Source: Legionella anisa
GTDB taxonomy: Bacteria > Pseudomonadota > Gammaproteobacteria > Legionellales > Legionellaceae
Direction: 5' to 3'
DNA: 64,000 bases
Assembly (NCBI RefSeq): GCF_001467525.1
Contig: NZ_LNXS01000043.1
Location: 18,152 to 82,151 of the forward strand
The position numbers and the translations under genes were made by a program. The notes under the pieces were generated by a model. The model saw only the letters and a list, made by a program, of their open reading frames with translations. It did no database searches and had not been told where the DNA came from. Shown here one piece after another: positions 10,199-20,767 of the stretch; position 1 is the first letter of the stretch; every line of letters starts with the position of its first letter.

Positions 10199-12271
10199 TT
10201 ATCCTTGTAAAAATTGTTCAAAATTTCCCAGCCATCGCTGGGTGATATCACGAGCAATTTGCGGCGAGCTTTGTAAAAGCTCTTTTGCTGTAGCGGGCAA
10301 AAGAGGGAGCAGGTTGCGATCACGCTGGATATCAGCGATTTTAAATTGCCGATATCCTGTTTGTCGGGTGCCAAGTACTTCGCCTGCCCCCCTTAACTCC
10401 ATATCTTTCTCAGCAATAATAAATCCATCATTGGTTGCACGCATTATTTTTAATCGTTCAGCACCTTGTTGTGAAAGGGGTGATTGATAAAGCAAAATAC
10501 AATGAGATTGTGTGGTGCCTCTTCCTACTCGGCCGCGTAATTGATGAAGTTGGGATAAACCCAGACGCTCTGCATTTTCAATAATCATAAGACTGGCATT
10601 AGGGACATCCACACCAACTTCAATCACTGTTGTGGCAACCAGTAAATTTATTTCGCCACATTTAAATGCGGCCATAGTTGCTTCTTTTTCTAAAGGTTTC
10701 ATCCGTCCATGCACCAAGCCTACACGAGCCTCGGGAAGTTGTTCTTGTAATGTATGTGCTGTTTCAGTAGCAGCCATACATTGCAGTTTTTCTGACTCTT
10801 CAATGAGTGTACAAACCCAATAAATTTGACGTCCGCTGGCTATGGCAACTTGTAATCGATTAATGACAGTTTCCCGTTTACTCTGGCTTAATACAGCCGT
10901 AGCTATGGGTGTGCGTCCGGGTGGTAATTCATCGATAATCGAGATATCCAAATGGGCAAAGTGAGTCATGGATAGTGTTCTTGGGATAGGGGTGGCGGTC
11001 ATTAATAATTGATGAGGAATGAGTTGATCCTGTTGTCCTTTTTGTTGCAAAAGCAACCTTTGTTCTACTCCAAATCGATGTTGTTCATCAATAATGACTA
11101 GACCTAAGCGAGCAAAGCTCACTGATTCTTGAAATAAAGCATGAGTGCCAACAATCAACTGGCAGCTGTGATCCGCCAGTGCAGCAAATGCCATACGCCG
11201 TTCGCTAAGTTTCATTTTTCCGCTGAGTCGTATTGTTTTGATTCCCAAGGGTTCAAGCCAATGGATAAGATTATTAGCATGTTGCTCGCTCAATAAATCA
11301 GTTGGTGCCATAAAGGCAACTTGTTGTCCATTAGCAATCGCTTGTAATGCTGCCAGAGCCGCAATAATGGTTTTTCCTGCTCCTACATCGCCTTGTACCA
11401 AGCGCAACATGGGTTTCATTTGCATTAAATCTTGGCTGATTTCCTGGGCAACCCTATGCTGGGCATTAGTGAGGGTAAATGGAAGCGAGTCTAAAAAACG
11501 TTGGTTCAAGTTTTGATCTGCCGGCAATGCGACAGCGTGTAACGCATTTCGTGATTCCCTGGCGAATTGCATACTGAGGCGCTGTGCTAACAATTCATCA
11601 AAAACCAACCGTTTTAGGGCAGGATGTTGACCTTCTTCGAGCGATTGCACCGAGATATCCGGAGGGGGATTATGCAATAATTGAATTGCTTCTCCCAGCG
11701 GAAAAAAATTATTGGTCTGCAATTGTTCTGGATTCATCCATTCCAATTGCTGAAGTTCCTGTTTACAACTTTTTAAGGCAACAAGTACCAACTGTCTTAA
11801 GCGTGTTTGACTTAAGCCTTGTGTACTTGGGTAAATTGGAGTAAGTGTTTCATTAACCTGACATTCATTTTCATCATCGAGTAACTGATATTCAGGATGA
11901 GTCATAATCAGAGTATTATTGAATTCGCGTACTTCTCCAAATGCATGAATCATTGTGCTGTTATTTAGATTATTGATTTGATTTTTATTAAAATGAAAAA
12001 ACTGCAGTTTTATTATGCCTGTTTTATCTTCAATGTAACAATGTAACATGGCACGCTTACCGGTTTTAATTTCTGTTTTACATACTCGCCCGGCAATGAC
12101 ACACCAATCATTGGGACGTAAATCTTGAATAGGTGTTATTCGGGTTCTGTCTTGATAACGGTATGGCAGGTGGAACAGTAAGTCTCGCACTGAGTGAATT
12201 CCACATTTGGCAAGTTTTGCTGCAAGTGTTGGTCCGATACCCGTTAGTGATTCGCAAGAGTTAGATAACAC
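10199..12271 (-). CDS. recG: ATP-dependent DNA helicase RecG
   Basis: Branch-migration helicase that regresses stalled forks and processes Holliday junctions. The N-terminal wedge (helix-hairpin LTGIGPTLAAKLAKCGI and OB fold) precedes the helicase domains with Walker A GDVGAGKT, DEQHRFG (motif II), MTATPIPRTL (motif III) and the C-terminal QLRGRVGRG (motif VI), ending in the TRG-like tail. The start is uncertain. The GTG at 12271 gives 690 residues, close to the family's 693. The frame stays open to an ATG at 12409, but the extra 46 residues look non-coding. No good ribosome site is seen for either. The gene diverges from argS. Confidence 0.95.
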   Translation of the reverse strand: MLSNSCESLTGIGPTLAAKLAKCGIHSVRDLLFHLPYRYQDRTRITPIQDLRPNDWCVIAGRVCKTEIKTGKRAMLHCYIEDKTGIIKLQFFHFNKNQINNLNNSTMIHAFGEVREFNNTLIMTHPEYQLLDDENECQVNETLTPIYPSTQGLSQTRLRQLVLVALKSCKQELQQLEWMNPEQLQTNNFFPLGEAIQLLHNPPPDISVQSLEEGQHPALKRLVFDELLAQRLSMQFARESRNALHAVALPADQNLNQRFLDSLPFTLTNAQHRVAQEISQDLMQMKPMLRLVQGDVGAGKTIIAALAALQAIANGQQVAFMAPTDLLSEQHANNLIHWLEPLGIKTIRLSGKMKLSERRMAFAALADHSCQLIVGTHALFQESVSFARLGLVIIDEQHRFGVEQRLLLQQKGQQDQLIPHQLLMTATPIPRTLSMTHFAHLDISIIDELPPGRTPIATAVLSQSKRETVINRLQVAIASGRQIYWVCTLIEESEKLQCMAATETAHTLQEQLPEARVGLVHGRMKPLEKEATMAAFKCGEINLLVATTVIEVGVDVPNASLMIIENAERLGLSQLHQLRGRVGRGTTQSHCILLYQSPLSQQGAERLKIMRATNDGFIIAEKDMELRGAGEVLGTRQTGYRQFKIADIQRDRNLLPLLPATAKELLQSSPQIARDITQRWLGNFEQFLQG

Positions 12272-12440
12272 AGTATTTAATAATTTGGAATGATGGTATT
12301 TTAAGTGTAACTCATAGTTAGGACGGTAACAATTTGCTGTTTTAGCAAGACAGTAAATTGTGCTGTATTGAGGATATAAAACCTTTTCATATGGCACAAA
12401 AAAGCGCATAATAGCATCATTTTTGATGGAAACCGAGTCC

Positions 12441-14201
12441 ATGAAACAAACTGTAGAGCAGCTTTTAAAACACGCTTTAATGTCATTACAAAAGTCAGGT
12501 GATGTTCCTCCTGATTTGGACATTGAGATTAAGGTTGACCGTGCAAAAGATTCCGCTCATGGTGATTATGCCAGTAATTTGGCCTTAATTTTAGCAAAAC
12601 CGTGCCGTCAAGCACCGCGCAAAATAGCAGAACTTTTAGTCCAGGCTCTCCCTGTTGAGCCTGCTGTGGAAAAAGTAGAAATTGCTGGGGCTGGATTTAT
12701 TAATTTCTTTATACGCAGCAGTTCGCGCTCACAAATTATTGGCGAAATACTGGATAAGGAAGAGCAGTTTGGACGTAGCGCGATTGGCCAAAATCAAAAA
12801 GTATTGATTGAATTTGTTTCTGCTAACCCAACAGGTCCTTTGCATGTAGGCCATGGGAGAGGTGCTGCTTTTGGCGCTACTTTGGGAAATGTCCTAAAAG
12901 CTGCAGGTTATGACGTGACATTAGAATATTATGTCAACGACGCTGGAAGACAAATGAACATTCTTGCAGCCAGTGTGTGGTTACGTTATCTGGAGCTTGC
13001 TGGTGAACCTGTTGTTATTCCTGCCAATGCGTATAAAGGTGATTATGTTTCCGAAATAGCGCAGGAATTTTGGGCAAAGCATGGTAAGGAATATGTACAT
13101 CCATGGACTACTGTGGCAGAAGACTTACCCCTTGATGAGCCTCATGGTGGCGATAAAGAAGTTTATATTGATGCTTTGGTCTCTCGTGCGAAACAACTTT
13201 TGGGTATGGATGTTTTTGCTCTGTTTCATCAACATGCGTTAAATACTGTTCTTGATGATATTAAAGATGATCTTGCGGAGTTTGGCGTGGCCTACGAGAA
13301 CTGGTTCTCAGAACAATCTTTATTTGAAGATGGCTCAATTCAAAAAGGCATTCAGGCGCTTAAAGACAGTGGTCATACTTTTGAAAAAGAAGGGGCACTT
13401 TGGTTTAAAGCAACCGATTTTGGCGATGAAAAAGATCGAGTACTGGTGCGTGCCAATGGCCAAACCACATATTTTGCTTCAGATGTTGCCTATCATTGGA
13501 ATAAATATGATAGAGGATATGATCGGGTAATTGATATTTTTGGGGCGGATCATCATGGTTATATCACGCGGTTGCGTGCCGTAGTTAAGGCTTTGGGACA
13601 TGATGAAAGCGCACTGGATGTATTATTAGTTCAATTTGCCATTTTATATCGTGGTTCTGAACGGGTCCAAATGTCGACGCGCAGTGGTTCTTTTGTCACT
13701 TTAAGAGAACTGCGCCATGAAGTAGGAAATGATGCGGCGCGTTACTTTTATGTGGCACGTAAATCAGAGCAACATATGGATTTTGATTTGGACTTGGCAA
13801 AATCAGAGTCAAGTGATAATCCGGTCTATTATATTCAGTATGCTCATGCCAGAATATGCTCTGTATTAAGACAATTAAAGGAACGCGGTTTGCTTTGGGA
13901 TAAAGCAATTGGACTACAGAATATTGATTTGTTGGATCAACCACATGAGGCTCATTTGATTTCTTTAATCAGTCGATATCCGGAAATTGTGGAATTAGCG
14001 GCTGCGTATTGTGAGCCTCATCAAGTAGCGTATTATTTACGTGAAGTAGCCAATGGCTTACATAGTTATTATAATGCCGTTCAGCTTTTGTGTGAGCAAG
14101 AGCAATTACGATGCGCACGCCTATGCTTACTAGAGGCGGTACGTCAGGTATTAAAGAATGGTTTGGACTTATTGGGCGTTTCAGCACCTGAGAGTATGTG
14201 A
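12441..14201 (+). CDS. argS: Arginyl-tRNA synthetase
   Basis: Class I aminoacyl-tRNA synthetase charging tRNA-Arg. The N-terminal Add1 domain (about 1-110) precedes the catalytic domain with the HIGH-type signature [13 protein letters not shown] and a KMSKS-equivalent QMSTRSG. The C-terminal DALR-type anticodon-binding domain ends in [10 protein letters not shown]. The start at 12441 (MKQTVEQLL) gives 586 residues, near the family size. An ATG five codons upstream is also in frame. The stop overlaps the ATG of the following SPOR protein by one base, so the two are coupled. Confidence 0.97.
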   Translation: MKQTVEQLLKHALMSLQKSGDVPPDLDIEIKVDRAKDSAHGDYASNLALILAKPCRQAPRKIAELLVQALPVEPAVEKVEIAGAGFINFFIRSSSRSQIIGEILDKEEQFGRSAIGQNQKVLIEFVSANPTGPLHVGHGRGAAFGATLGNVLKAAGYDVTLEYYVNDAGRQMNILAASVWLRYLELAGEPVVIPANAYKGDYVSEIAQEFWAKHGKEYVHPWTTVAEDLPLDEPHGGDKEVYIDALVSRAKQLLGMDVFALFHQHALNTVLDDIKDDLAEFGVAYENWFSEQSLFEDGSIQKGIQALKDSGHTFEKEGALWFKATDFGDEKDRVLVRANGQTTYFASDVAYHWNKYDRGYDRVIDIFGADHHGYITRLRAVVKALGHDESALDVLLVQFAILYRGSERVQMSTRSGSFVTLRELRHEVGNDAARYFYVARKSEQHMDFDLDLAKSESSDNPVYYIQYAHARICSVLRQLKERGLLWDKAIGLQNIDLLDQPHEAHLISLISRYPEIVELAAAYCEPHQVAYYLREVANGLHSYYNAVQLLCEQEQLRCARLCLLEAVRQVLKNGLDLLGVSAPESM

Positions 14202-14947
14202 TGACAAGAGAATATGGAAATAGGCGTTCTTCGCGGTCGCGGAGTAGTGCACCGCATCAACTTCTAGTGAGTACGTTTACTTTTTTATTGGGTTATTTGA
14301 CTGCTTCTTTTTTCGATATTGAAACCATAAGCCACTGGGTAAATTCCCAAGTTTTGGCTCATCAAGAAATAAAAAAAGAATCGGTTAAACCAGAGGCACA
14401 GCGCGCAGTAATACCGCCGAAACCAAAATTTGAGTTTTATACTCTTCTGGCTAATGAAAAAGTTCCTAGTTCACAAGCCAATGCAAATTCTACGGCATCA
14501 GTTCAACCTTCTGCCAATGCAGCTGCATCCGTAACTACCTCTACAATACCAACAGCTTCTACATCAACGCTTAAGACAACATCTGTCAATGTCGCTAGTG
14601 CAGCAACTACAGCGGTAGCCTCAGCAAGAACAAATACTTCTAAAGCCCAACAATACCCTGGAGCGATTAATAAAACACTTACAGCAAAACCTGCTTCTTC
14701 AACAGAAAGAGGAAAGTTTTTGGTGCAAGTTGCCTCTTTTAAAGCACGCAAAGATGCAGAACAAATGAAAGGTACATTGATACTTAAAGGGTTTAGTGTA
14801 TACATTGTTCCTGTAAGTCATGCTACAAAAGGTAATTGGTTCCGGGTAGTAGTAGGACCTTATCCTAATCGAGCACTTGCCCAACAGGCTCAAATGATTT
14901 TAGCCAGAAATGAGCATCTGAATGGGATGGTTACCAGCGCTGGCTAA
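14201..14947 (+). CDS. SPOR domain protein, FtsN-like membrane-anchored
   Basis: Inner-membrane protein of 248 residues with three parts. A basic N-terminus (RNRRSSRSRSS-like) leads into one membrane helix (about 25-42). A long low-complexity periplasmic linker rich in Ala, Thr and Ser follows (about 90-165). The C-terminal SPOR domain (about 170-248) begins FLVQVASFKARKDAE and ends in VGPYPNRALAQQAQ. SPOR domains bind denuded glycan strands at the division septum. The argS-SPOR pair, coupled by a one-base overlap, is common in gammaproteobacteria, where the second gene is often called an FtsN-like protein. The role in division is inferred. Confidence 0.9.
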   Translation: MTREYGNRRSSRSRSSAPHQLLVSTFTFLLGYLTASFFDIETISHWVNSQVLAHQEIKKESVKPEAQRAVIPPKPKFEFYTLLANEKVPSSQANANSTASVQPSANAAASVTTSTIPTASTSTLKTTSVNVASAATTAVASARTNTSKAQQYPGAINKTLTAKPASSTERGKFLVQVASFKARKDAEQMKGTLILKGFSVYIVPVSHATKGNWFRVVVGPYPNRALAQQAQMILARNEHLNGMVTSAG

Positions 14948-15105
14948 GTTTAGGGCTTGTTTCCATGGAACAAGGTCATGAAGGATCGTTCACATTAGGC
15001 TGAATCCTATACACAACTCACCGAAAAGCCATATTTGGCGCTCAAATCTGACTTTTCCCCAAGAATTTTAACTTGTGACTAAGAGACAGCACATTAGAGA
15101 TGCAT

Positions 15106-15187
15106 TGTAGCCTGGGTGCAGCGCAGCGGAACTCGGGATCATTAATGCTGCAATTCCCTGGTTCCGCTGCGCTGCACCCAGGCTACA
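15106..15187. repeat. TGTAGCC-family palindromic element, copy 4
   Basis: TGTAGCCTGGGTGCAGCGCA and its mirror TGCGCTGCACCCAGGCTACA flank a 40-base centre. It sits between the convergent SPOR and folB genes and could serve both as a terminator. Confidence 0.85.
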
Positions 15188-15225
15188 ATATACTGATACA
15201 ACGAAGTGCAGCAGCCAGGATTTGT

Positions 15226-15564
15226 TTAACGACGAACAACCACCTGAATGTTTCCTGCATTTTTGATTGCATGAGGTTTACTAATTCCCACTGTAATTTG
15301 GGGGGCTTTGAATTGTTTTTTGATTAAATCTGCGACTTCATTAGCTACTGTTTCAATGAGTTGAAATGATTTTGATTCAACATACAGAGTCACACTGTTA
15401 CAAAGTGCTTCGTAATCTATGGTTTGAGTCAAATCTTCCTGACATGTACTGAAATCAGTTTCAACACTAATATCAATTAATAATTGTTGATTAATGCGTT
15501 GCTCCCATTCGTAAACGCCAATTTTAGTACTTACATTAAGGGCTTTTATAATTAAAGTATCCAA
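15226..15564 (-). CDS. folB: Dihydroneopterin aldolase
   Basis: Folate-pathway enzyme of 112 residues that cleaves dihydroneopterin to 6-hydroxymethyl-dihydropterin. The family start DTLIIKALNVSTKIGVYEWEQ contains the conserved GVYEWE substrate region. The C-terminal half has the TVGISKPHAIKN segment. The start codon is TTG at 15564; CAGAG lies about six bases upstream and this start gives the expected N-terminus. The gene is transcribed toward the SPOR gene and divergently from hemE. No other folate gene is nearby. Confidence 0.92.
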   Translation of the reverse strand: MDTLIIKALNVSTKIGVYEWEQRINQQLLIDISVETDFSTCQEDLTQTIDYEALCNSVTLYVESKSFQLIETVANEVADLIKKQFKAPQITVGISKPHAIKNAGNIQVVVRR

Positions 15565-15802
15565 TGTTATCTCTGCCTGCCAAAAAACGATTTATTGATT
15601 TTATCGAAATAGTTACTCCTATGTAACCCCAATTCGATGCTTAGTCTCGAGCCTTAGTCGAGTTAATGTTTATGTATGGGGTTGCAAAATGCGGGTGAGA
15701 TCATGTTTTTCAATGCGCTTCAGAGTCATTTTTGCATTAATTTAGAGTGGATATTAGTGTAAGTATGTTAGCATTAGAGCATTTTGATGATGTTGGGATA
15801 AC

Positions 15803-16864
15803 ATGATGTATGATCTGAATCAATCTCTGTTCCTCCGTGCTTTAAGAAGACAACCTGTGGAGCGAACTCCAGTATGGATGATGCGCCAAGCAGGACGATA
15901 TTTACCTGAGTATCGAAAAACTAGGGAGCAGGCGGGTGATTTTTTAAGCCTTTGCAAGAATCCTGAACTTGCTTGCGAGGTTACTTTACAGCCTTTGCGT
16001 CGTTATGCTCTTGATGCAGCTATTTTATTTTCTGATATTCTGACAATTCCTGATGCAATGGGACTAGGTTTATATTTTTCTGAAGGTGAGGGGCCTTGTT
16101 TTCATCGCCCCATACACGATGCGCAGGCCATTACTCACTTACAACTCCCCGAGACAGAGTCCTTAGCTTATGTAATGAATGCAGTGCGGCTTATTCGTCG
16201 AGAAATGCCAAAAGAGCTTCCTTTAATTGGTTTTGCAGGTAGTCCATGGACTTTGGCGTGTTATATGGTTGAAGGTAAAAGCACTAGAGACTTTAAGCGT
16301 ATTTTGCATTTGATCTATACCGAAAGTGAAGCCGCTCATATATTGTTGCATAAATTGGCACTATCAGTAGCGACTTACCTTATTGAGCAAATTAAGGCGG
16401 GTGTGAATTCGGTCATGCTTTTTGATACCTGGGGCGGAATTTTAACACCAGAAAATTATCAAAAATTTTCCCTAGATTATATGCAGAAGATTGTCCATCA
16501 AATTAAAGCACATTATCCCGACATACCTGTTATTTTATTTACCAAAGGTGGCGGTCAATGGTTAGAAAAAATGCTGATTACGGGGTGTGATGCTTTGGGA
16601 GTTGATTGGACATGTGATTTGGGTGAGGCTCGGCAAAGAGTGGGTAATCATGTCGCGTTGCAGGGAAACCTTGACCCTTCTGTATTGTTGACTTCGAAGC
16701 AATGTATTCGGGAACATGTAAAAAAAGTATTGGCATCCTTCGGCTCAGGTTCAGGACATATCTTCAATCTTGGCCATGGTATAACTCCTGATGTACCCCC
16801 AGAACATGTTGCTGCCATGATTGAAGCTGTTCATGAGTTTAGCCCTTATTATCATCAAAAATGA
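15803..16864 (+). CDS. hemE: Uroporphyrinogen decarboxylase
   Basis: Heme-biosynthesis enzyme that removes four acetate carboxyls from uroporphyrinogen III to give coproporphyrinogen III. It has 353 residues. The N-terminal signature [18 protein letters not shown] and the second signature [17 protein letters not shown] are intact. The C-terminal end ([16 protein letters not shown]) is the conserved active-site loop. A second ATG follows the first directly. The gene is solitary, with a TGTAGCC palindrome starting eight bases after the stop. Confidence 0.97.
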   Translation: MMYDLNQSLFLRALRRQPVERTPVWMMRQAGRYLPEYRKTREQAGDFLSLCKNPELACEVTLQPLRRYALDAAILFSDILTIPDAMGLGLYFSEGEGPCFHRPIHDAQAITHLQLPETESLAYVMNAVRLIRREMPKELPLIGFAGSPWTLACYMVEGKSTRDFKRILHLIYTESEAAHILLHKLALSVATYLIEQIKAGVNSVMLFDTWGGILTPENYQKFSLDYMQKIVHQIKAHYPDIPVILFTKGGGQWLEKMLITGCDALGVDWTCDLGEARQRVGNHVALQGNLDPSVLLTSKQCIREHVKKVLASFGSGSGHIFNLGHGITPDVPPEHVAAMIEAVHEFSPYYHQK

Positions 16865-16871
16865 TCTTAAT

Positions 16872-16932
16872 TGTAGCCTGGGTGCAGCGAAGCGGAACCC
16901 GGGTTACGGCTTTGCCTGTACCCAGGCTACAT
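16872..16932. repeat. TGTAGCC-family palindromic element, copy 5
   Basis: Compact copy directly after hemE. The left arm TGTAGCCTGGGTGCAGCGAA runs to CCCGGG, with an imperfect mirror TGTACCCAGGCTACA. Confidence 0.8.
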
Positions 16933-17223
16933 TACTACGAGCCGGGCTATCATACTTGAATTAAGTCCCTCGGATCCTATGAATATTCTTACCTTAATAT
17001 ACGGCGTAGCAAAAAAAGTCACGACTCGTTTTATACCTTTCATTTGGTAACTATGATGACTATCGTACAATAAGCCATTCTATTATTAATTTATTACTAC
17101 ACTGATTAGCCTGCATATAAGTCCAAATTCTGTTCCGAATTTTTTTGACCCCACCACTATGTTAAATGGAATAGTTTATGTCATAATAATTTCCAAGTAA
17201 TTGATTTTTAATCAAAGAAAAGG
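16933..17223. other. AT-rich intergenic region upstream of the patatin gene
   Basis: No gene or RNA recognised. The last bases, AAAGAAAAGGATG, supply the likely ribosome site and start of the patatin gene, so its promoter should lie here. Confidence 0.4.
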
Positions 17224-18270
17224 ATGTCGTCCATTATGACCCGCTCTCAAAAAAATGCTGATGACATTCTTATTGATTTGGCTCTGCAAGGCGGTGGAGC
17301 TCATGGTGCTTTTACATGGGGCGTATTAGATCGTTTGTTAGAAGAAAAAAAGCTGCAAATCGATGGTATTTCGGGTACATCTGCTGGTGCTATGAATGCT
17401 GTAGCGCTTGTTCATGGTTATGCCAAAGACGGTCCTGAAGGAGCACGCAATTCACTTGAATTGTTCTGGAAGAGCGTCTCTGAAGCAGCACGTTTTAGCC
17501 TCTTACAACGCAGTCCTCTCGATATTCTTCTGGGACAATGGTCGCTTGATCATTCTCCTTTTTTCATCACCATGGACATCATGTCGCGATTGTTTTCTCC
17601 ATACGATCTTAACCCATTAGGGATAAATCCACTCCGCGATATTTTAGCAAAAACCATTGATTTTAAACGATTATCGCGAAGTTCAATTAAATTATTCGTT
17701 ACTGCGACAAATGTGAGTACTGGCAAAGGAAGAGTATTTCGCAATAACGAAATCACGCCTGAGGTACTTCTTGCATCGGCATGCCTACCTACCATGTTCA
17801 AGGCGGTTGAGATCAATGGAGAGCACTACTGGGACGGCGGGTACTCAGGAAATCCCACAATTACACCGCTTGTACGAGAATGTAAATCGCAAGATACGAT
17901 TTTAGTACAAATTAATCCTGTAACACGGCCAGGTTTTCCTCAATCAGCAAAAGATATCCTCAATCGATTGAACGAAGTATCGTTCAACGCAGTGTTACTC
18001 AAAGAACTTCGTATGATTGCTTTATTACGACAATTGGCACATCCAGATAACTCCGAAGGGGCAAAATGGGCAGGCATGCGAATACACCGGGTAAGTAGCG
18101 ACATCATGCTTGAACTCGGTTCTTCCTCCAAGCTCAATGCTGAATGGGACTTTTTGCTCATGCTTCGAGATGAAGGGCGTCGGGCTGCTGAAGCTTTTCT
18201 TAAGGAGCATGCGAATAACCTTGGCCGACGTTCATCACTTGATCTCGATGTATTGCTTGAAGGAGTTTAG
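17224..18270 (+). CDS. Patatin-like phospholipase
   Basis: Serine lipase/phospholipase A of the patatin family, 348 residues. The oxyanion-hole motif is LQGGGAHGAFTWGVL, and the nucleophile elbow GTSAG places the catalytic Ser at residue 53. The catalytic Asp is in WDGGYSGNP (about residue 204), completing the Ser-Asp dyad. No signal peptide is seen. The next gene is a GntP-type permease three bases downstream, so they form an operon. In other bacteria, including the Legionella bdhA-patD operon, patatin proteins pair with 3-hydroxybutyrate metabolism, so a polyhydroxybutyrate or 3-hydroxybutyrate link is plausible. No dehydrogenase is present here. The ATG at 17236 is an alternative start with AAAGGA 11 bases upstream. 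Confidence 0.9.
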   Translation: MSSIMTRSQKNADDILIDLALQGGGAHGAFTWGVLDRLLEEKKLQIDGISGTSAGAMNAVALVHGYAKDGPEGARNSLELFWKSVSEAARFSLLQRSPLDILLGQWSLDHSPFFITMDIMSRLFSPYDLNPLGINPLRDILAKTIDFKRLSRSSIKLFVTATNVSTGKGRVFRNNEITPEVLLASACLPTMFKAVEINGEHYWDGGYSGNPTITPLVRECKSQDTILVQINPVTRPGFPQSAKDILNRLNEVSFNAVLLKELRMIALLRQLAHPDNSEGAKWAGMRIHRVSSDIMLELGSSSKLNAEWDFLLMLRDEGRRAAEAFLKEHANNLGRRSSLDLDVLLEGV

Positions 18271-18273
18271 TTC

Positions 18274-19730
18274 ATGGGAATCCTCGGGATTTTACTTGGA
18301 CTATTATTACTTATCGCTTTGGCATTTCATAGCTGGAGTATATTGCTTCTCGCACCTGCCGCCGCATTAGTTTCTGCGCTTTTTTCTGGTGAGCCTTTGC
18401 TTGCCAGCTGGACACAAACATTCATGGGGGGTACCGCTCATTTTCTTGCTCAATACTTTCCATTATTTTTGTTGGGTGCACTGTTCGGTAAATTAATGGA
18501 TGACAGTGGTTCTGTTTCGGCAATTGCAGATTTTATGACACAGAGGTTTGGGACAAAACATGCCATATTGGCTGTTGTATTAGCCGGAGCATTAGTGACT
18601 TATGGAGGGGTAAGCTTGTTTGTTGCATTTTTCGTGCTTGCACCAATGAGCCAATCTTTATTTCAAGCTGCTGCTATTCCACGCAGGCTTATGCCCGCTG
18701 CGATTGTGCTAGGAACTTCTACATTCACGATGTCCGCTTTACCAGGAACACCATCGATACAAAATGCTATCCCCATGCCTTTTTTAGGCACAACGCCATT
18801 TGCAGCACCAGGTCTTGGAATCATTGCCTCAGCTGTGATGCTCTTATTTGGAATGTGGTGGCTCAAAAGAGCTGAGAGACTGCTGCCAAATCCAAAAGCG
18901 AACAATTTGGTAATGGTGCTCTCACTGAAGTCGACAATATTGTCAATAATCAACTTATTCGCGAGCGAGCTACCACAGCTCATGAATTTGATACGGCAGA
19001 GATTATGCATGGATTTCATAGTAAGAATTCGCCTTCCATTATTCTTGCTGTTTTACCAATTATCATTGTTGTTAGTGTCAATTTCTTAATGGCCTTCATC
19101 ATACTCCCACGTCTTGATTTTTCATTTTTGTCTGAGGAAAAATGGGGGGCGACCTCTCTTTCAGCAGTTGCTGGCGTATGGTCTGTTGTTACCGCTCTAA
19201 CTGCAGCAATTTTGGTTGTGATCATCATCAATCGCAAACGGCTCCCCAAATTGCGAGAGACAATCGATGCGGGTGCGAATGCATCTGTCTTACCTGCTTT
19301 AAGCGTTGCAAGCTTAGTTGGTTTTGGTGCAGTGATTGCATCACTTCCTGTATTTGGCATGGTGCGTGATTGGGTTTTGGGAATAGGCGGTGGACCATTG
19401 GTGTCAATTGCAACAGCAACCAACCTACTCGCTGCGGTCACAGGTTCTGCATCTGGTGGACTTTCTATCGCGCTTGATTCGCTTGGCAGTACTTATTTGA
19501 CCTTGGCACAGGAATACGGAATTGATCTTGCATTATTGCATCGCGTCGCTGTGATTTCATCAGGCACACTGGATAGCCTTCCGCATAATGGAGCTGTTGT
19601 AACGCTTCTAGCAGTATGCCAATCAACGCATCGCGAAAGTTATCTTGATATTCTGGTAGTGGGAATTATTGGAGCAATTATTGCGCTTGGTTTCGTGATC
19701 GTTCTGGGTTCGCTATTTGGTTCATTTTGA
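18274..19730 (+). pseudogene. GntP-family permease, frameshifted
   Basis: A gluconate/hydroxybutyrate-type permease (GntP family) of expected length about 485 residues, split by a frameshift. The first part (18274 to about 18895) covers the N-terminal helices, including QYFPLFLLGALFGKL and SALPGTPSIQNAIPMPFLGT. The second part continues in the -1 frame, from about 18900 to 19730, with EQFGNGALTEVDNIV as the linker, then GVWSVVTALTAAILVVI and SSGTLDSLPHNGAVVTLLA. Joining the two frames at the AAAA run near 18894-18897 rebuilds one continuous protein, so a single missing base is the simplest cause. The first frame would otherwise run to a stop at 19089. It is either a recent pseudogene or a sequencing error; a programmed frameshift is unlikely. 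Confidence 0.85.
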
Positions 19731-19738
19731 AGCGAACG

Positions 19739-20767
19739 TCATTTGTCAATTACGGCAAGCCCTTTGAGATTTTTATATTTTTGCATCATGACTTTCAAAA
19801 GGATAATATCCATGAATTTTAAAGAGATGCATTTAAGAGCGTAAAGTGTTTTGTACAGCTTCATCCCGACCTTATAATTAAGTCTTTCTGTCAGTTTTAA
19901 ACATACATATTGCCAAAAACCAAAAACATTCCAATCATATTGATAGTTATTTTCAATAAATAATAATTTGTATTCTTTTTCTGAAAGTAAGCCGCTACGA
20001 ATCGTAACTAATCTATAGCCAACATCGAAATTACTCATCAGGGATACATTGAGGTTATATTTGACAAGGATTGATTTTAATTCACGCAGGAATATGCTTC
20101 GATTATATAATGTATCTATGCTCTTTTCCTTCCGGGTTAGAGAATTATTATTATCTTGGGAATAGTGGTAATATGCTTGTGGCAAAAAACTTATTTTTGG
20201 CTCATTCAAGAGCAGCTCCACCAAAGCTAAAATATCTTCCCCACAGTAAACTGTTCGAGAAAAAGAAATATTATATCCGAAATACACCTTGTGTTTTATC
20301 AAAACGCCCCATACAGAACCCGGTGCTTTAAAACGCAGTATATCTTCTGCAAGAGCTATTGTTTTCAATGAAGAAGAGCAACGTGGGATGTACTTGTTAT
20401 CTAAATAATAATCTGTTATTAAAATATCACTGTCTTCTGTTGTTATTTTTTCATACATATCCAATAACATATTAGGCTCAATCCAAGCATCACTGTCTAC
20501 ATGAGTGGAGTAAACTCCTTTAGCTTCTGTAAGGCCCAATTGCCGCGCACTTCCAACGCCTTCATTTTCTTTATGAAACACCTTTATCCTACTATCCTTT
20601 TTCGCATATTCATCACATATTTTTCTGCTATTATCTGTGGAACCATCATTAATCAATAATACTTCAAAATCAGTAAATGTTTGAGACAAAATACTGCGCA
20701 ATGCTCTTGGAAGAAGTTTTTCCGTATTATATACAGGTACTATAACTGATATTTTAGGTGTATTCAT
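19739..20767 (-). CDS. Glycosyltransferase family 2
   Basis: A GT-A fold sugar transferase of 342 residues, probably acting on a surface polysaccharide at the inner-membrane face. The N-terminal nucleotide-sugar binding signature ISVIVPVYNTEKLL is followed by INDGSTDNS and the metal-binding Asp-x-Asp region in THVDSDAWIEP. The C-terminal third is basic and aromatic, without a clear membrane helix. The ATG overlaps the end of the flippase gene by 14 bases, so both are one transcript. The sugar is unknown. Confidence 0.88.
   Translation of the reverse strand: MNTPKISVIVPVYNTEKLLPRALRSILSQTFTDFEVLLINDGSTDNSRKICDEYAKKDSRIKVFHKENEGVGSARQLGLTEAKGVYSTHVDSDAWIEPNMLLDMYEKITTEDSDILITDYYLDNKYIPRCSSSLKTIALAEDILRFKAPGSVWGVLIKHKVYFGYNISFSRTVYCGEDILALVELLLNEPKISFLPQAYYHYSQDNNNSLTRKEKSIDTLYNRSIFLRELKSILVKYNLNVSLMSNFDVGYRLVTIRSGLLSEKEYKLLFIENNYQYDWNVFGFWQYVCLKLTERLNYKVGMKLYKTLYALKCISLKFMDIILLKVMMQKYKNLKGLAVIDK

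Noticed and set aside
12272..12523. N-terminal extension of RecG past the GTG at 12271
   Set aside because: The extra residues have no similarity to RecG and run into the argS start, and the shorter form equals the family length.
18880..18912. Programmed -1 frameshifting in the GntP gene
   Set aside because: No X-XXY-YYZ slippery heptamer or downstream structure is evident; a single-base loss at the A run is simpler.
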